From Arhodomonas aquaeolei DSM 8974 (GTDB taxonomy: Bacteria > Pseudomonadota > Gammaproteobacteria > Nitrococcales > Nitrococcaceae): 64,000 bases of DNA. The stretch is taken from NCBI RefSeq assembly GCF_000374645.1, contig NZ_KB894802.1:63924-127923 (forward strand), in the 5' to 3' direction. Under the pieces are notes generated by a model. The model was not told the origin of the DNA. It saw only the letters and a program-made list of their open reading frames with translations, and ran no database searches. Shown in pieces: positions 1-9,790 of the stretch; the stretch's first letter is position 1, and every line of letters begins with the position of its first letter. The translations under genes were made by a program, and so were the position numbers.

Positions 1-18
1 TGAGTTATGGGGGAAGTC

Positions 19-543
19 ATGGCGGAAGGCGTACTGGAACCGAGACCGAGTCAGCTCAACGAAGACGATTTCGTCGCCCATTACGGCGACGTCTACGAGC
101 ACTCGCCGTGGATTGCCCGGCAGGCGTACCGGCGCGGCCTGAGCGTCACCGAGGACACCCCGGATTCGCTCGCGGCGACGATGGCGGCGGTGCTCAATGC
201 TGCCTCCGCGGAGGACCAGCTCGAGGTAATCCGCGCCCACCCGGACCTCGCGGGCAAGGCGGCGGTGCAGGGCGGGCTGACCGACGACTCCGCCCGGGAG
301 CAGGCCGGGGCGGGCCTGGATCAGTGCACGCAGGAGGAGTACGAACGCTTCCAGCGGCTCAACCGGGAGTACTGGGAGCGGTTCAACATGCCCTTCGTGA
401 TGGCGGTCAAGGGCCATGACCGCGGGACGATCCTGGAGTCCTTCGGGCGCCGCCTGGAGAACGGCCCGGACGAGGAGCGGCGCACCGCCGTGGCGGAGAT
501 CAACCGCATCGCGCGGCTGCGCCTGCTCGACCGGGTGACGTGA
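19..543 (+). CDS. uraD: OHCU decarboxylase (2-oxo-4-hydroxy-4-carboxy-5-ureidoimidazoline decarboxylase)
   Basis: Cytoplasmic enzyme of purine (urate) breakdown. It decarboxylates OHCU to S-allantoin after urate oxidation and 5-hydroxyisourate hydrolysis. The 174-residue length fits the family. Visible family motifs are EHSPWIA near residues 27-33, the catalytic HPDL at 74-77, SAREQAG shortly after, and the conserved MAVKGH stretch near residue 130. I chose the ATG at 19 because GGGGGAAG sits just upstream of it; an in-frame ATG at 7 would add four residues but lacks room for a ribosome site in the window. The usual partner genes (pucL, hiuH, allantoinase) are not seen here and may lie before the window. 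Its stop codon abuts the stop of the convergent folD. Confidence 0.9.
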   Translation: MAEGVLEPRPSQLNEDDFVAHYGDVYEHSPWIARQAYRRGLSVTEDTPDSLAATMAAVLNAASAEDQLEVIRAHPDLAGKAAVQGGLTDDSAREQAGAGLDQCTQEEYERFQRLNREYWERFNMPFVMAVKGHDRGTILESFGRRLENGPDEERRTAVAEINRIARLRLLDRVT

Positions 544-1398
544 TCAGCGGGCGCGGGCGTCGGCGGCCTCGAGCGTGTTCTCCAGCAGGGTGGCGCGGGT
601 CATCGGGCCCACGCCGCCCGGGACCGGCGTGATCCAGGCCGCATGCTCCGCGGCCGCGGCGTAGTCGACGTCGCCCACCATGCGGCCTTCCTCGTCGCGG
701 TTGATGCCGACGTCGATCACCACCGCGCCGGGCTTGATCCAGTCGCCGGCGACGAAGCCCGGGCGGCCGACGGCGGCGACCACCACGTCCGCGGCACGGA
801 CCTTCTCCGCGAGGTTGCGGGTGCGGCTGTGGCAGATGGTCACGGTGCAGCGCGCGTTCAGCAGCTCCAGCGCCATGGGCCGGCCCACGATGTTGGACTG
901 CCCGATGACGATCGCGTCCAGGCCGGTGAGATCGACGCCGGTGCGCTCGAGCAGGGTCATCACGCCGTGGGGCGTGCACGAGCGCAGGCCCGGCAGGCGC
1001 AGGGTCAGGCGCCCGACGTTCACCGGGTGGAAGCCGTCCACGTCCTTGGCGGGGTCGATGGTCTCGATCACCTTCTGGGCGTCCATGTGCCCGGGCAGCG
1101 GGAGCTGGACGAGGATCCCGTCGACCTCGTCGTCGGCGTTGAGCCGCTCGACCAGGGCGAGCAGGTCCGCCTCCGGGAGGTCGGCCGGGAGGTCGTGGTC
1201 GATGGAGCGGATGCCCACCTCGGCGCAGTCGCGGCGCTTCATGCGCACGTAGACCTGCGAGGCGGGGTCGTCGCCGACCCGGATCACCGCCAGTCCCGGG
1301 GGCCGCCGCCCCTGGTCGCCGCGCTCCGCCACGTCCCCTGCGATGCGCTTTCGCAGCGCTGCGGCGATCCCCTTGCCGTCGATGATGCGCGCGTTCAT
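544..1398 (-). CDS. folD: Bifunctional methylenetetrahydrofolate dehydrogenase / methenyltetrahydrofolate cyclohydrolase
   Basis: Cytoplasmic one-carbon enzyme that interconverts 5,10-methylene-THF, 5,10-methenyl-THF and 10-formyl-THF with NADP. It supplies purine and formyl-Met synthesis. The 284 residues match the family. Visible motifs are [17 protein letters not shown] near residues 47-63 with the catalytic Tyr and Lys, the QLPLPGHMD substrate loop near 98-106, and the NADP-binding [11 protein letters not shown] near 165-175. The start is well set: GGAGG lies nine bases before the ATG at 1398. It is convergent with uraD with no gap, and divergent from the tRNA operon. Confidence 0.95.
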   Translation of the reverse strand: MNARIIDGKGIAAALRKRIAGDVAERGDQGRRPPGLAVIRVGDDPASQVYVRMKRRDCAEVGIRSIDHDLPADLPEADLLALVERLNADDEVDGILVQLPLPGHMDAQKVIETIDPAKDVDGFHPVNVGRLTLRLPGLRSCTPHGVMTLLERTGVDLTGLDAIVIGQSNIVGRPMALELLNARCTVTICHSRTRNLAEKVRAADVVVAAVGRPGFVAGDWIKPGAVVIDVGINRDEEGRMVGDVDYAAAAEHAAWITPVPGGVGPMTRATLLENTLEAADARAR

Positions 1399-1482
1399 GT
1401 GCTATAACCTCCGGGTGGACAGTGACCGGCGAGTAAGGCGCCGAATTCTCGCACTTGGGCGCCGGCCGCTCAACTCGAACGC

Positions 1483-1511
1483 TTGACGGCGGCGGGGGCT
1501 CTGCGTAGTAT
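1483..1511 (+). promoter_or_regulatory. Sigma-70 promoter of the Pro-Arg-His-Lys tRNA operon
   Basis: TTGACG (1483-1488), a 17-base spacer and TAGTAT (1506-1511). Transcription would start near 1518, about 50 bases before tRNA-Pro, leaving a short 5' leader for RNase processing. Confidence 0.75.
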
Positions 1512-1569
1512 TCCGCCGTCTGCAGCGACGGCTGTAAGGCCTGCCCGGCGTGACCCGGCACGAGAAGCA

Positions 1570-1646
1570 CGGGGTGTAGCGCAGTCTGGTAGCGCGCCTG
1601 CTTTGGGGGCAGGATGTCGGGGGTTCAAATCCCTCCACCCCGACCA
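1570..1646 (+). tRNA. tRNA-Pro (TGG)
   Basis: 77-nt cloverleaf ending in an encoded CCA. The anticodon stem CCTGC/GCAGG encloses TTTGGGG, giving anticodon TGG. The T-arm GGGGGTTCAAATCCCTC is standard. First gene of a four-tRNA operon. Confidence 0.96.
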
Positions 1647-1709
1647 GTACCGTCGCCGCACTGGCCAGGCGACCCGGCGGGTGTGCCGACGCTTGGGGCT
1701 GTGGGTCAA

Positions 1710-1786
1710 GCGCCCGTAGCTCAACCGGACAGAGCATCGGCCTTCTAAGCCGAGGGTTGCGGGTTCGAATCCCGCCGGGCGCGCCA
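1710..1786 (+). tRNA. tRNA-Arg (TCT)
   Basis: 77-nt cloverleaf with encoded CCA. Anticodon stem TCGGC/GCCGA encloses CTTCTAA, giving anticodon TCT, which reads AGA and AGG. Second gene of the operon. Confidence 0.96.
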
Positions 1787-1814
1787 GATTCGAGGGATTG
1801 GCCGATTCGACAAT

Positions 1815-1891
1815 GGTGGGCGTAGCTCAGTTGGTAGAGCACCGGATTGTGGCTCCGGAGGTCGTGGGTTCAAGCCCCATCGCTCACCCCA
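1815..1891 (+). tRNA. tRNA-His (GTG)
   Basis: 77 nt counting the extra 5' G (-1) that pairs with C73 in tRNA-His. The acceptor GTGGGCG pairs with CGCTCAC with one G-T pair. The anticodon loop is ATTGTGG with anticodon GTG. Confidence 0.96.
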
Positions 1892-1899
1892 AACAATAC

Positions 1900-1975
<76 letters not shown>

Positions 1976-1983
1976 TACCGCTG

Positions 1984-2014
1984 AAAGGGGCAGGCCCACG
2001 GGCCTGCCCCTTTT
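1984..2014 (+). terminator. Rho-independent terminator of the tRNA operon
   Basis: AAA, then the 10-bp perfect stem GGGGCAGGCC / GGCCTGCCCC with loop CACG (1987-2010), then TTTT. It lies nine bases after the last tRNA. Confidence 0.9.
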
Positions 2015-2200
2015 CTTTGCGCCTTTGCATTCCCTTTGTGGCTGCCGGGTCCGGCAGCCGGATCCCGTGGCGATGACGGAATAATCCCTGCCGGTGGCCG
2101 GTGGTAAGTGCGACGTAAGTGCCGGGGCGCTAGGGTGTCACCCGGGGACCGTGGCGCGGGGCGCCGCGGCCGGGTGTCCAGGCCACCGGAGCTCGTCGCC

Positions 2201-3076
2201 ATGAGACAGCGTATTGTCCCGCTCGCCATCCTCGCCGCCGCCGTGGCGCTGCCTGCCCTGGCCGCCGCCGTGCCCCGGCCGGTGCCAGGGCGCTGGGTGA
2301 GTGTCGCGCGTCTGGAGGCGATCGGCATTACCCAGCGTCACGAGGGGGTGCTCAGTGCGCGGTGGTGTCAGTCCGGTTTCGTGTTCGCGCCGCAGGGCAA
2401 GCCACCGGCGACCTTCACGCTGGATCCGGATGCCGGGGTGTACACGGCGACCACCAAGGCCGACAGCTGCGTCACCCACTGGCGGCTGAGCCCCGGGCAG
2501 CGCCGGCTGGAGGGCACCTATACCGGGCAGTGTCAGGGCATGAGCATGGAGGCGCGGGTCACCATGCGCCTGCTCGAGGCATCGGGCTCCGTCGAGTCAG
2601 CGCCGCCGAAGCGGGGTGGCGGCGCTGACGGGCGGGCCGGTGGCGCCGGCGGGGATATCTCCGGTGGCCGGGCCCTGGGCGTGGTCGCCTCGGCGCTGAC
2701 CGCGGTGGGGGCCGCCACCGATCCGGGGGCGTTCGGCGACTATCTCTGGAGCGACGTGAAGCAGGGCTCGCGGCATGTGTCCATGTGGCTGACGGCGGAC
2801 CGGCAGCCCCGCCGGGCCGCCCGGTCGATGCCCGATCCCTGTGATGTCGCGCCCGGCAGCCTGGAGGGTGCGCGCTATCTCCTCGACTTCGAGATCTACC
2901 GCCTGGGCGGCGACGGTACTCACATGGCGGTCGCGCGCGTCGTCGACGTCGAAACCGGCAGGATCCTCCAGCAGCGCATGGGCGAGGGCGGCCGCGGTCG
3001 CGACGGTGCGGTCGCCGCGGTCGGCGGTGCCTACGATGCACTGGATCTCGGCATCACCGTGCCGGCGAAGCGGTGA
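2201..3076 (+). CDS. Secreted protein of unknown function
   Basis: 291 residues; I do not recognise the family. The first 23 residues (MRQRIVPLAILAAAVALPAL...) form a clear Sec signal peptide ending AAA, so the product should reach the periplasm or beyond. The start at 2201 follows GGAG and fits the signal peptide; the frame stays open for 31 codons upstream but that stretch is Arg/Gly-rich and unlikely to be translated. Residues about 25-125 hold three Cys (WCQSG, DSCVTH, GQCQG) and the repeated wording GRW/GTY seen in small beta-barrel domains. A Gly-rich linker at about 130-150 leads to a second domain with one further Cys (DPCDVAP). Followed after 12 bases by a membrane-protein gene and then a larger secreted protein, so the three are probably one operon. 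Confidence 0.75.
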   Translation: MRQRIVPLAILAAAVALPALAAAVPRPVPGRWVSVARLEAIGITQRHEGVLSARWCQSGFVFAPQGKPPATFTLDPDAGVYTATTKADSCVTHWRLSPGQRRLEGTYTGQCQGMSMEARVTMRLLEASGSVESAPPKRGGGADGRAGGAGGDISGGRALGVVASALTAVGAATDPGAFGDYLWSDVKQGSRHVSMWLTADRQPRRAARSMPDPCDVAPGSLEGARYLLDFEIYRLGGDGTHMAVARVVDVETGRILQQRMGEGGRGRDGAVAAVGGAYDALDLGITVPAKR

Positions 3077-3088
3077 GGAGGCGGGGCG

Positions 3089-4012
3089 GTGAGCGTGGCA
3101 GGCGATCCGGACCGCGAGACGCTCGTGCGGGCGCTTGAGGACGAACGCCGACGCGAGCTCCGGCGGTTGGTGTCCCGCCTGGTGGTGCTCGCGGTGATGG
3201 TCGTCGCGGTATTCGGTGTCTTCTTCGCCGGTGCGGATACCGTCGAGGACCGGCTCGTGATCCTGGCAATGGCGCTGATCGTGGGGGGCGTCCCCGCCTG
3301 GATGATCGGTCGCGGCGGTCCCAACCGCTGGCGACGGCACGTCGCCGAAATGCTCTATCCCGCGCTCGCGCAGGAGGCGGGGTTCACCGACTACGCCTAC
3401 CGCGGTCCCGGCCTCGCCTTTGACGGCTTCCGTGAGATGGACCTGGTCCCCGCGTATCACAGTGGTACCCGGACCCATCTGCTGGCGGGGACCTTCAGCG
3501 GCGTGCGGCTGCAGGCGGCGGAGGTCGAGCTGCGTCGCGGCCGCGAGGGGCGTGGACGGGTGTTCACCGGCCTGGCGGTCCGGGCGCGGCTGTCCGGCGA
3601 TCCGGGGGTGAGCGTCCGGGTCGGACCCGACGGCGGGCGAATCGTGGGCGCGGTCCGCGAGGCGGTTCGTGCGCCGGCATCCGGGCTGGCTCTTGTCTCT
3701 CATGCCGGGCTGCGCGGTGCCGGACTGGAGGTTCGGGCGGACAACGCCGTGCTGGCCTCGCGGCTGCTCGACGCCGGCCTGGCCGAGGCGTTGAAGGCCC
3801 TCCGGCCTTTCGGTGCCGTGCGCGCCGCAGTGGTCGATGATGTATGTCTGGTCACGATCGAGACGGAGGCGGCCTTCTTTCCCGAGCCGGCGGTCCGGCG
3901 GCCGGTTCCCGGAGATCATTCCCGCGCCGTCGCCGCCAGGCTGTCGGCGCTCGCCGAGCTCGGCCGCCGGCTGGGTGAGGCACTCGCGAGCGGCCCCGCA
4001 CGGCAGGGCTGA
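3089..4012 (+). CDS. Membrane protein, possibly DUF3137-like
   Basis: 307 residues. Residues 1-26 are charged and cytoplasmic-looking, followed by two adjacent membrane helices at about 27-48 and 56-75, then a soluble domain. The pattern (two helices, then a stretch like YRGPGLAFDGFREMDLVPAYHSG and later beta-rich segments LVSHAGLRGAGLEVRADN) resembles DUF3137 proteins, but I hold this loosely. The start is GTG at 3089 with GAGGAG eight bases upstream. It lies 12 bases behind the preceding secreted-protein gene and ends just before the next one, which argues for one transcript. No catalytic motif is visible. Confidence 0.7.
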   Translation: MSVAGDPDRETLVRALEDERRRELRRLVSRLVVLAVMVVAVFGVFFAGADTVEDRLVILAMALIVGGVPAWMIGRGGPNRWRRHVAEMLYPALAQEAGFTDYAYRGPGLAFDGFREMDLVPAYHSGTRTHLLAGTFSGVRLQAAEVELRRGREGRGRVFTGLAVRARLSGDPGVSVRVGPDGGRIVGAVREAVRAPASGLALVSHAGLRGAGLEVRADNAVLASRLLDAGLAEALKALRPFGAVRAAVVDDVCLVTIETEAAFFPEPAVRRPVPGDHSRAVAARLSALAELGRRLGEALASGPARQG

Positions 4013-4053
4013 TGCCGGGCGCCGCCAAACGCTGCTGCATGAGGAGAGCCGCG

Positions 4054-5859
4054 ATGAACACCAGCAAACGCCTGTTCGCCGCCGCCACCGCTGTGCTCGC
4101 CGGTCTTCTGGCGGGTATGTCCGTCGTCCACGCCGGCAACTGCCGGACCCCCGCCAAGGCCGCTGCCGACCTGTGGGACCGTTACGACCAGGTCGCCAAG
4201 GCGGTTGGCTGTGCCGTCGGTACTGCCGGCGCCGCGGTCGCAACCGGCGGTGTCTCCCTGCCGGCCTCCGCGGCGATCTACGCCGGCTGCCTTGGCAAGA
4301 GCGAGGCAGCCGACCGGGCAACCAAGGGCATGATTGCGGCCTGGAACCGCATGAACCGCAACGGCTGGGGCACCATAGGCCCGCGCAAAATGGTTCTCGG
4401 GGCGTCCTACGAGGGCACCATCCGTGGCCCGGGCAGCCGCATGTACATCACGCCGGCGCCGGTGGGCGCCTTCATGCTCGACCTCTCCCTGGGCAAGCGC
4501 GATGAGCGCCGCAACAAGGGTCGAACGGAGGTCACGGTCTGCCGCTTCGCCCCGCCCGGCGATGACGGGCTCGTCGACGGCGAGAAGCTCTGGAGCTTCA
4601 CCATCGACCGTGGCCGCGGCAACCAGGGCCGGACCTGGCACCGCCGTCTCACCGGCGTACGCGGGTACATCGTCACTGTCGCACTGCAGGGCAAGAGCGC
4701 GGTGAAGGCGATGAAGTACCGTGTCTCCGCCAAGGAGAGCGCGCCGGACCATACGGTGGTGATCGACGGCGGTGCCGCCGCCGGGCGCACCGGCTACCGT
4801 CTGGTCGCCGGCCGCTTCGTCCAGCCGGTGGACGGCCGCGTCGCGGGCCGGCGCGTCAGCATCGATTCGAACGACACGGCCCGTGGCCGTCGGGCGGAGG
4901 GGAGCGTCTCCAGCGGCGCGGACGGCTTCCGCGTATACGGCGACGTGCGCTCGGTGAGCCTCGATAATCCGGCGGCCGCGCGGGTCTACGTGGATGGCCG
5001 GACGCGCGCCGTGGACACGGCGGGTCGTGACCGCGGTGGCAACACGCGTGACAAAGCCGGCGGCAACCGGAATGCTTCGGCCGGCGGGCAGGGCGGTAAC
5101 GGCACTGTCGGCAAGCTCGCCGGGAATCCCGGCCTTGACAGCGGCGTCGAGCTACCCAACGGGGTCGTCAACAAAGGCAGTGGTGCCGGGAATGGCGGTG
5201 GCGCCGATCCGGACGCCTTCGCCGGGCGCTGGTCCACCGACTTCGGTGAGCTACGGCTGCACCGCGCCGGGCCCTTCGTGGTCGGCGACTACGCCGACAA
5301 GGGCGTAATGGTCGGTCGCGTCTCCGGGGGGTGCGCCGCGGGCGTGTTCACCAACGGCGGGCGTAACGGGATCTTCCGCTTTACCCGTGCCGGCGATGGC
5401 CGTTTCCGCGGTCAGTGGGCCTGGCACGGCAAGGACCTGCAGGGCAACTGGACCGGCAGGCGCACCGGCGATGCCCCTGCGCGCCTGCGCAACTTCACCC
5501 GCGACGGCGGGACCACGCATACCCAGTCCCTCGGCCGTGACGTCTTTGACGGACGTTACACCAGCGATTACGGGCCGGTGGGCCTGTATGCGCGGGACCT
5601 GTTCGTGGTCGGTGACTACGGCGACAAGGGGATCCTCGCCGGTATGTGGGACGGCAGTGGCTTCGTCGGCCGCTTCACCAACGGTGCACGCACCGGCTGG
5701 TTCGATTTTCGCTTCCTCTCGAAGAACGGCGACTTCCGTTCCGGGCGCTGGGGCTGGGTCGGTGACGACGGCGGCGGCGACTGGTCGCTGCGTCGCCGGC
5801 GTGATGGTGTCGACCCGGCGGCCCTGACCCTCGCCGAGTCGGTCGGCTGCCCGCGCTGA
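4054..5859 (+). CDS. Large secreted protein with a duplicated C-terminal domain, unknown function
   Basis: 601 residues, not recognised. MNTSKRLFAAATAVLAGLLAGMSVVHAG is a clean Sec signal peptide. I chose ATG 4054 because GAGGAG lies seven bases upstream; an in-frame ATG at 4012 overlaps the previous stop and would bury the signal. Residues about 30-80 contain CRTPAKAAADLWDRYDQ and a small hydrophobic segment. A Gly/Asn-rich linker lies at about 330-385. Residues about 390-470 and 507-590 are two copies of one domain: both begin F-G-R/W-T/S-D-G, carry FVVGDYxDKG, a Gly-rich turn, G-x-FTNG-R-G-F-F, and end WxWxG-D-WxxRR. Repeats of this kind suggest a small beta-barrel or cell-surface module. 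Last gene of the apparent three-gene operon. Confidence 0.75.
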   Translation: MNTSKRLFAAATAVLAGLLAGMSVVHAGNCRTPAKAAADLWDRYDQVAKAVGCAVGTAGAAVATGGVSLPASAAIYAGCLGKSEAADRATKGMIAAWNRMNRNGWGTIGPRKMVLGASYEGTIRGPGSRMYITPAPVGAFMLDLSLGKRDERRNKGRTEVTVCRFAPPGDDGLVDGEKLWSFTIDRGRGNQGRTWHRRLTGVRGYIVTVALQGKSAVKAMKYRVSAKESAPDHTVVIDGGAAAGRTGYRLVAGRFVQPVDGRVAGRRVSIDSNDTARGRRAEGSVSSGADGFRVYGDVRSVSLDNPAAARVYVDGRTRAVDTAGRDRGGNTRDKAGGNRNASAGGQGGNGTVGKLAGNPGLDSGVELPNGVVNKGSGAGNGGGADPDAFAGRWSTDFGELRLHRAGPFVVGDYADKGVMVGRVSGGCAAGVFTNGGRNGIFRFTRAGDGRFRGQWAWHGKDLQGNWTGRRTGDAPARLRNFTRDGGTTHTQSLGRDVFDGRYTSDYGPVGLYARDLFVVGDYGDKGILAGMWDGSGFVGRFTNGARTGWFDFRFLSKNGDFRSGRWGWVGDDGGGDWSLRRRRDGVDPAALTLAESVGCPR

Positions 5860-6004
5860 CTGCCGTGTCCGCCACCGCCCGGGCTGGGGCGCTCGCGTGT
5901 GTCCCCGCGATGGTTTAGGATACGCGCGCTTGCGGTGCGTGCACTGTGTCCACCGCGTGGCTGCAGGCCACGCACCGTCTCTCGCCCGGCGCGTGGGCGG
6001 GCCG

Positions 6005-6034
6005 TTTAGCGCGGTTCGCCGCGGATTGTATAAT
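6005..6034 (+). promoter_or_regulatory. Sigma-70 promoter of tRNA-Leu(TAG)
   Basis: A perfect -10 TATAAT at 6029-6034 and a weak -35 TTTAGC at 6005-6010, 18 bases apart. The -10 ends 12 bases before the mature tRNA. No terminator is visible between the tRNA and tig, so this promoter may also feed tig-clpP. Confidence 0.7.
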
Positions 6035-6044
6035 CCGCCGGACA

Positions 6045-6134
<90 letters not shown>

Positions 6135-6186
6135 GACATTGAATCGTGAGGCGCGGACACGGCGTTCGCGCAAGAGGTGGTAGTCG

Positions 6187-7506
6187 ATGCAAGTATCCGT
6201 GGAGACGACGGAGGGCCTGGGCCGGCGCATTCGCGTGCAGGTGCCCTCCGAGCGCGTGGACAGCGAGGTCGAGAGCCGGCTGAAGGACCTGCGCGGGCGT
6301 GTGCGCATGAACGGTTTCCGCCCGGGCAAGGTGCCGCTCAAGGTGGTGCAGCAGCGCTATGGCGAGCAGGTCCGTGGCGAGGTCCTCAACGAGGTGGTGC
6401 AGAGCACCTACAGCGAGGCGCTGGAGCAGGAAGGCCTGCGTCCGGCCGCCGCGCCGGAGATCGAGCCGGTACAGACCGATGCCGGCAAGGACCTCGAGTA
6501 CCAGGCTTCCTTCGAGGTGCTGCCCAGCGTCGAGGTCCAGGGGATCGAGGAGGTCGCTGTCGAGCGCCCCGCCGCGGATATCGGCGATGCGGACATCGAC
6601 GCGCTGATCGAGCGTCTGCGTCACCAGCAGGCGGATTACAGCGAGGTGGATCGTCCCGCCGACGAAGGTGACCGTGTCACCATCGACTTCCACGGCACCG
6701 TGGACGGCGAGGAGTTCGAGGGCAACAGCGGCGAGGACGTGCCGGTGCAGCTCGGCTCCGGTCAGATGCCCTCGGAGTTCGAGGCCGAGCTCGTGGACGT
6801 GAAGGCCGGTGACGAGACGCGCATCGAGTACACCTTCCCCGAGCAGTTCCCGGACGAGACCATCGCCGGCAAGACCGCGACCTTCGAGGTCCGCGTCAAG
6901 ACGGTGGAGGCCCCGGACCTGCCGGAGGTCGACGACGAGTTCGCCAAGGCCCTGGGCATGGAGAACGGTCTCGAGGAGCTGCGCGAGCGCGTGCGCGAGA
7001 ACCTCGAGCGCGAGCGTGACCAGGCGGTGCGCGCCCGGGTCAAGGAGCAGGTGATGGATGGGCTGCTCGAGCGCAACCCCATCGACCTGCCCCAGGTGCT
7101 CATCGATCGCGAGATCGAGCAGCTGCGCGAGCAGACCAAGCAGCGCATGCAGCAGTACGGTGCCGAGGGCGAGGAGCCGGACCTGCCGGCCTCCCAGTTC
7201 GAGGACGAGGCCCGTCGCCGCGTCGCGCTCGGCCTGCTGGTCAACGAGGTGGTGCGCGCCAACGAGATCGAGCTGGACCGCAACCGACTCCAGCAGGCGC
7301 TGCAGGACATCGCCAGCAGCTACGGCCAGCCGGACCAGGTGATCCAGGCCTACATGCAGAACCAGCAGCTCATGGAGAGCCTGCAGGTGCAGGTGATGGA
7401 GGATCAGGTGGTTGACTGGATCGCCGAGCGCGCCCAGATCACGGACAAGCCCATGAGCCTTGACGTGCTGCTGGGCCGTGCCACTGACGAGACCGCCGGA
7501 GAGTGA
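6187..7506 (+). CDS. tig: Trigger factor, ribosome-associated chaperone and peptidyl-prolyl isomerase
   Basis: Binds ribosomal protein L23 at the tunnel exit and folds nascent chains; also acts as a prolyl isomerase. The 439 residues match the family. Residues 1-115 are the ribosome-binding domain with the signature [12 protein letters not shown] near residue 44. Residues about 155-240 are the FKBP-type domain ([19 protein letters not shown] and [13 protein letters not shown]). The rest is the long helical cradle, rich in Glu and Arg. AGAGGTGG precedes the ATG at 6187. The stop codon overlaps the start region of clpP, so the two are translationally linked. tig-clpP-clpX-lon is a classic gammaproteobacterial order. 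Confidence 0.97.
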   Translation: MQVSVETTEGLGRRIRVQVPSERVDSEVESRLKDLRGRVRMNGFRPGKVPLKVVQQRYGEQVRGEVLNEVVQSTYSEALEQEGLRPAAAPEIEPVQTDAGKDLEYQASFEVLPSVEVQGIEEVAVERPAADIGDADIDALIERLRHQQADYSEVDRPADEGDRVTIDFHGTVDGEEFEGNSGEDVPVQLGSGQMPSEFEAELVDVKAGDETRIEYTFPEQFPDETIAGKTATFEVRVKTVEAPDLPEVDDEFAKALGMENGLEELRERVRENLERERDQAVRARVKEQVMDGLLERNPIDLPQVLIDREIEQLREQTKQRMQQYGAEGEEPDLPASQFEDEARRRVALGLLVNEVVRANEIELDRNRLQQALQDIASSYGQPDQVIQAYMQNQQLMESLQVQVMEDQVVDWIAERAQITDKPMSLDVLLGRATDETAGE

Positions 7507-7511
7507 TGATG

Positions 7512-8159
7512 ATGAGCGAGCGCGAGGGCCAGATCCGCAGCGAGATCGAGAACACCGGGCTCGTGCCCATGGTGGTCGAGCAGACCGCCCGGGGCGAGCG
7601 CGCCTACGATATCTACTCGCGGTTGCTCAAGGAGCGGGTGATCTTCCTGGTCGGCCCGGTCGAGGACTACCAGGCCAACCTGCTTATCGCGCAGCTGCTG
7701 TTCCTGGAGTCCGAGAACCCGGACAAGGATATCCACCTCTACATCAACAGTCCCGGCGGCGTGGTCACCGCCGGTCTGGCAATCTACGACACTATGCAGT
7801 TCGTCAAGCCGGATGTGAGCACCGTGTGCATCGGCCAGGCCGCGAGCATGGGCTCGCTGCTGCTGGCCGCGGGTGCCGCGGGCAAGCGTTATGCGCTGCC
7901 GAACTCGCGGGTGATGATCCATCAGCCCCTCGGTGGCTTCCAGGGCCAGGCCACGGACGTGGACATCCACGCCCGTGAGATCCTCTCCACCCGGGAGCGT
8001 CTCAACCGCATCCTTGCCTATCACACCGGCCAGGACATGGAGACGATCCAGCGTGACACCGAGCGCGACAACTTCATGGATCCGGAAACGGCCCAGGAGT
8101 ATGGCCTGATCGACGCCGCGCTCAAGGACCGCTCCAGCATCGCCGGCGCCACCGAGTGA
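7512..8159 (+). CDS. clpP: ATP-dependent Clp protease, proteolytic subunit
   Basis: Serine peptidase that forms a double heptameric ring and degrades proteins fed by ClpX. 215 residues. The catalytic triad is visible: Ser112 in QAASMGS, His137 in MIHQPLGG, Asp186 in ERDNF. The oxyanion/strand motif NSPGG is at 79-83. Four consecutive in-frame starts (GTG 7503, ATG 7506, 7509, 7512) follow GGAGAG at 7498-7503. I take 7512 for its best spacing and a normal N-terminus (MSEREGQI); 7509 is nearly as good. The tig stop (7504-7506) lies inside this start region. A strong hairpin and a sigma-32-like promoter follow before clpX. Confidence 0.97.
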   Translation: MSEREGQIRSEIENTGLVPMVVEQTARGERAYDIYSRLLKERVIFLVGPVEDYQANLLIAQLLFLESENPDKDIHLYINSPGGVVTAGLAIYDTMQFVKPDVSTVCIGQAASMGSLLLAAGAAGKRYALPNSRVMIHQPLGGFQGQATDVDIHAREILSTRERLNRILAYHTGQDMETIQRDTERDNFMDPETAQEYGLIDAALKDRSSIAGATE

Positions 8160-8166
8160 CCCGCGG

Positions 8167-8195
8167 CCCGCCCCGGCGACAATCGCCGGGGCGGG
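8167..8195 (+). terminator. Strong hairpin after clpP (attenuator or processing site)
   Basis: A perfect 13-bp stem, CCCGCCCCGGCGA / TCGCCGGGGCGGG with loop CAA, starts eight bases after the clpP stop. There is no T-run after it, so it may partly terminate or protect the tig-clpP messenger rather than act as a full intrinsic terminator. Confidence 0.55.
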
Positions 8196-8197
8196 GA

Positions 8198-8225
8198 TTG
8201 AACCTGCCTTCCCCGCCCCCCATCT
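8198..8225 (+). promoter_or_regulatory. Sigma-32 (heat shock) promoter of clpX
   Basis: TTGAAC (8198-8203), 14-base spacer, CCCCATCT (8218-8225). The -10 is a perfect match to the RpoH consensus CCCCATNT, and the -35 matches TTGAA of CTTGAAA. It lies between the post-clpP hairpin and clpX and gives a leader of about 110 bases. Confidence 0.7.
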
Positions 8226-8280
8226 CCAGCCCTGGAAGGCGCCGGAAAGGCCGCCGTGCGGCCGTCGGCGTGTACTTGCG

Positions 8281-8300
8281 TGCCTGCCAAAATGCAGGCA
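8281..8300 (+). other. Small hairpin in the clpX leader
   Basis: TGCCTGC / GCAGGCA with a six-base AT-rich loop (CAAAAT), about 40 bases before the clpX start. It could affect translation of the heat-shock transcript; the role is unknown. Confidence 0.4.
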
Positions 8301-8340
8301 AGGTTTCAGCAAATGCTTCTCCCATGTTCGAGGGTGACCA

Positions 8341-9621
<1,281 letters not shown>

Positions 9622-9648
9622 GCGCCCCGCTCCGGGGGAGCCGAACCG

Positions 9649-9678
9649 GGCCCGGGCACCCGCAGGGTGTTCCGGGCC
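9649..9678 (+). terminator. Terminator-like hairpin after clpX
   Basis: Outer stem GGCCCGG / CCGGGCC (9649-9655 with 9672-9678) around an inner stem CACCC / GGGTG. Only TT follows, so termination would be weak or Rho-assisted. It separates clpX from the lon promoter. Confidence 0.45.
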
Positions 9679-9690
9679 TTCGAGCGTATG

Positions 9691-9718
9691 TTGAAAGCGT
9701 AGTCGCCCGGCTCCATAT
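9691..9718 (+). promoter_or_regulatory. Sigma-32 (heat shock) promoter of lon
   Basis: TTGAAA (9691-9696), 14-base spacer, CTCCATAT (9711-9718); the -10 matches CCCCATNT at seven of eight places. The spacer equals that of the clpX promoter. The start codon of lon lies about 65 bases beyond the expected transcription start. Confidence 0.7.
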
Positions 9719-9790
9719 CCCCCACATCCGAATCGTCGCGATCGCCGCGCTTGCGGCGGTCGCGGGCACAGGCACGAGGGCCAGAATCCT

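Noticed and set aside
2597..4321. A 574-codon minus-strand frame across the secreted-protein cluster
   Set aside because: Arg/Gly/Pro-rich composition with no start signal. The plus-strand genes have signal peptides, ribosome sites and operon spacing.
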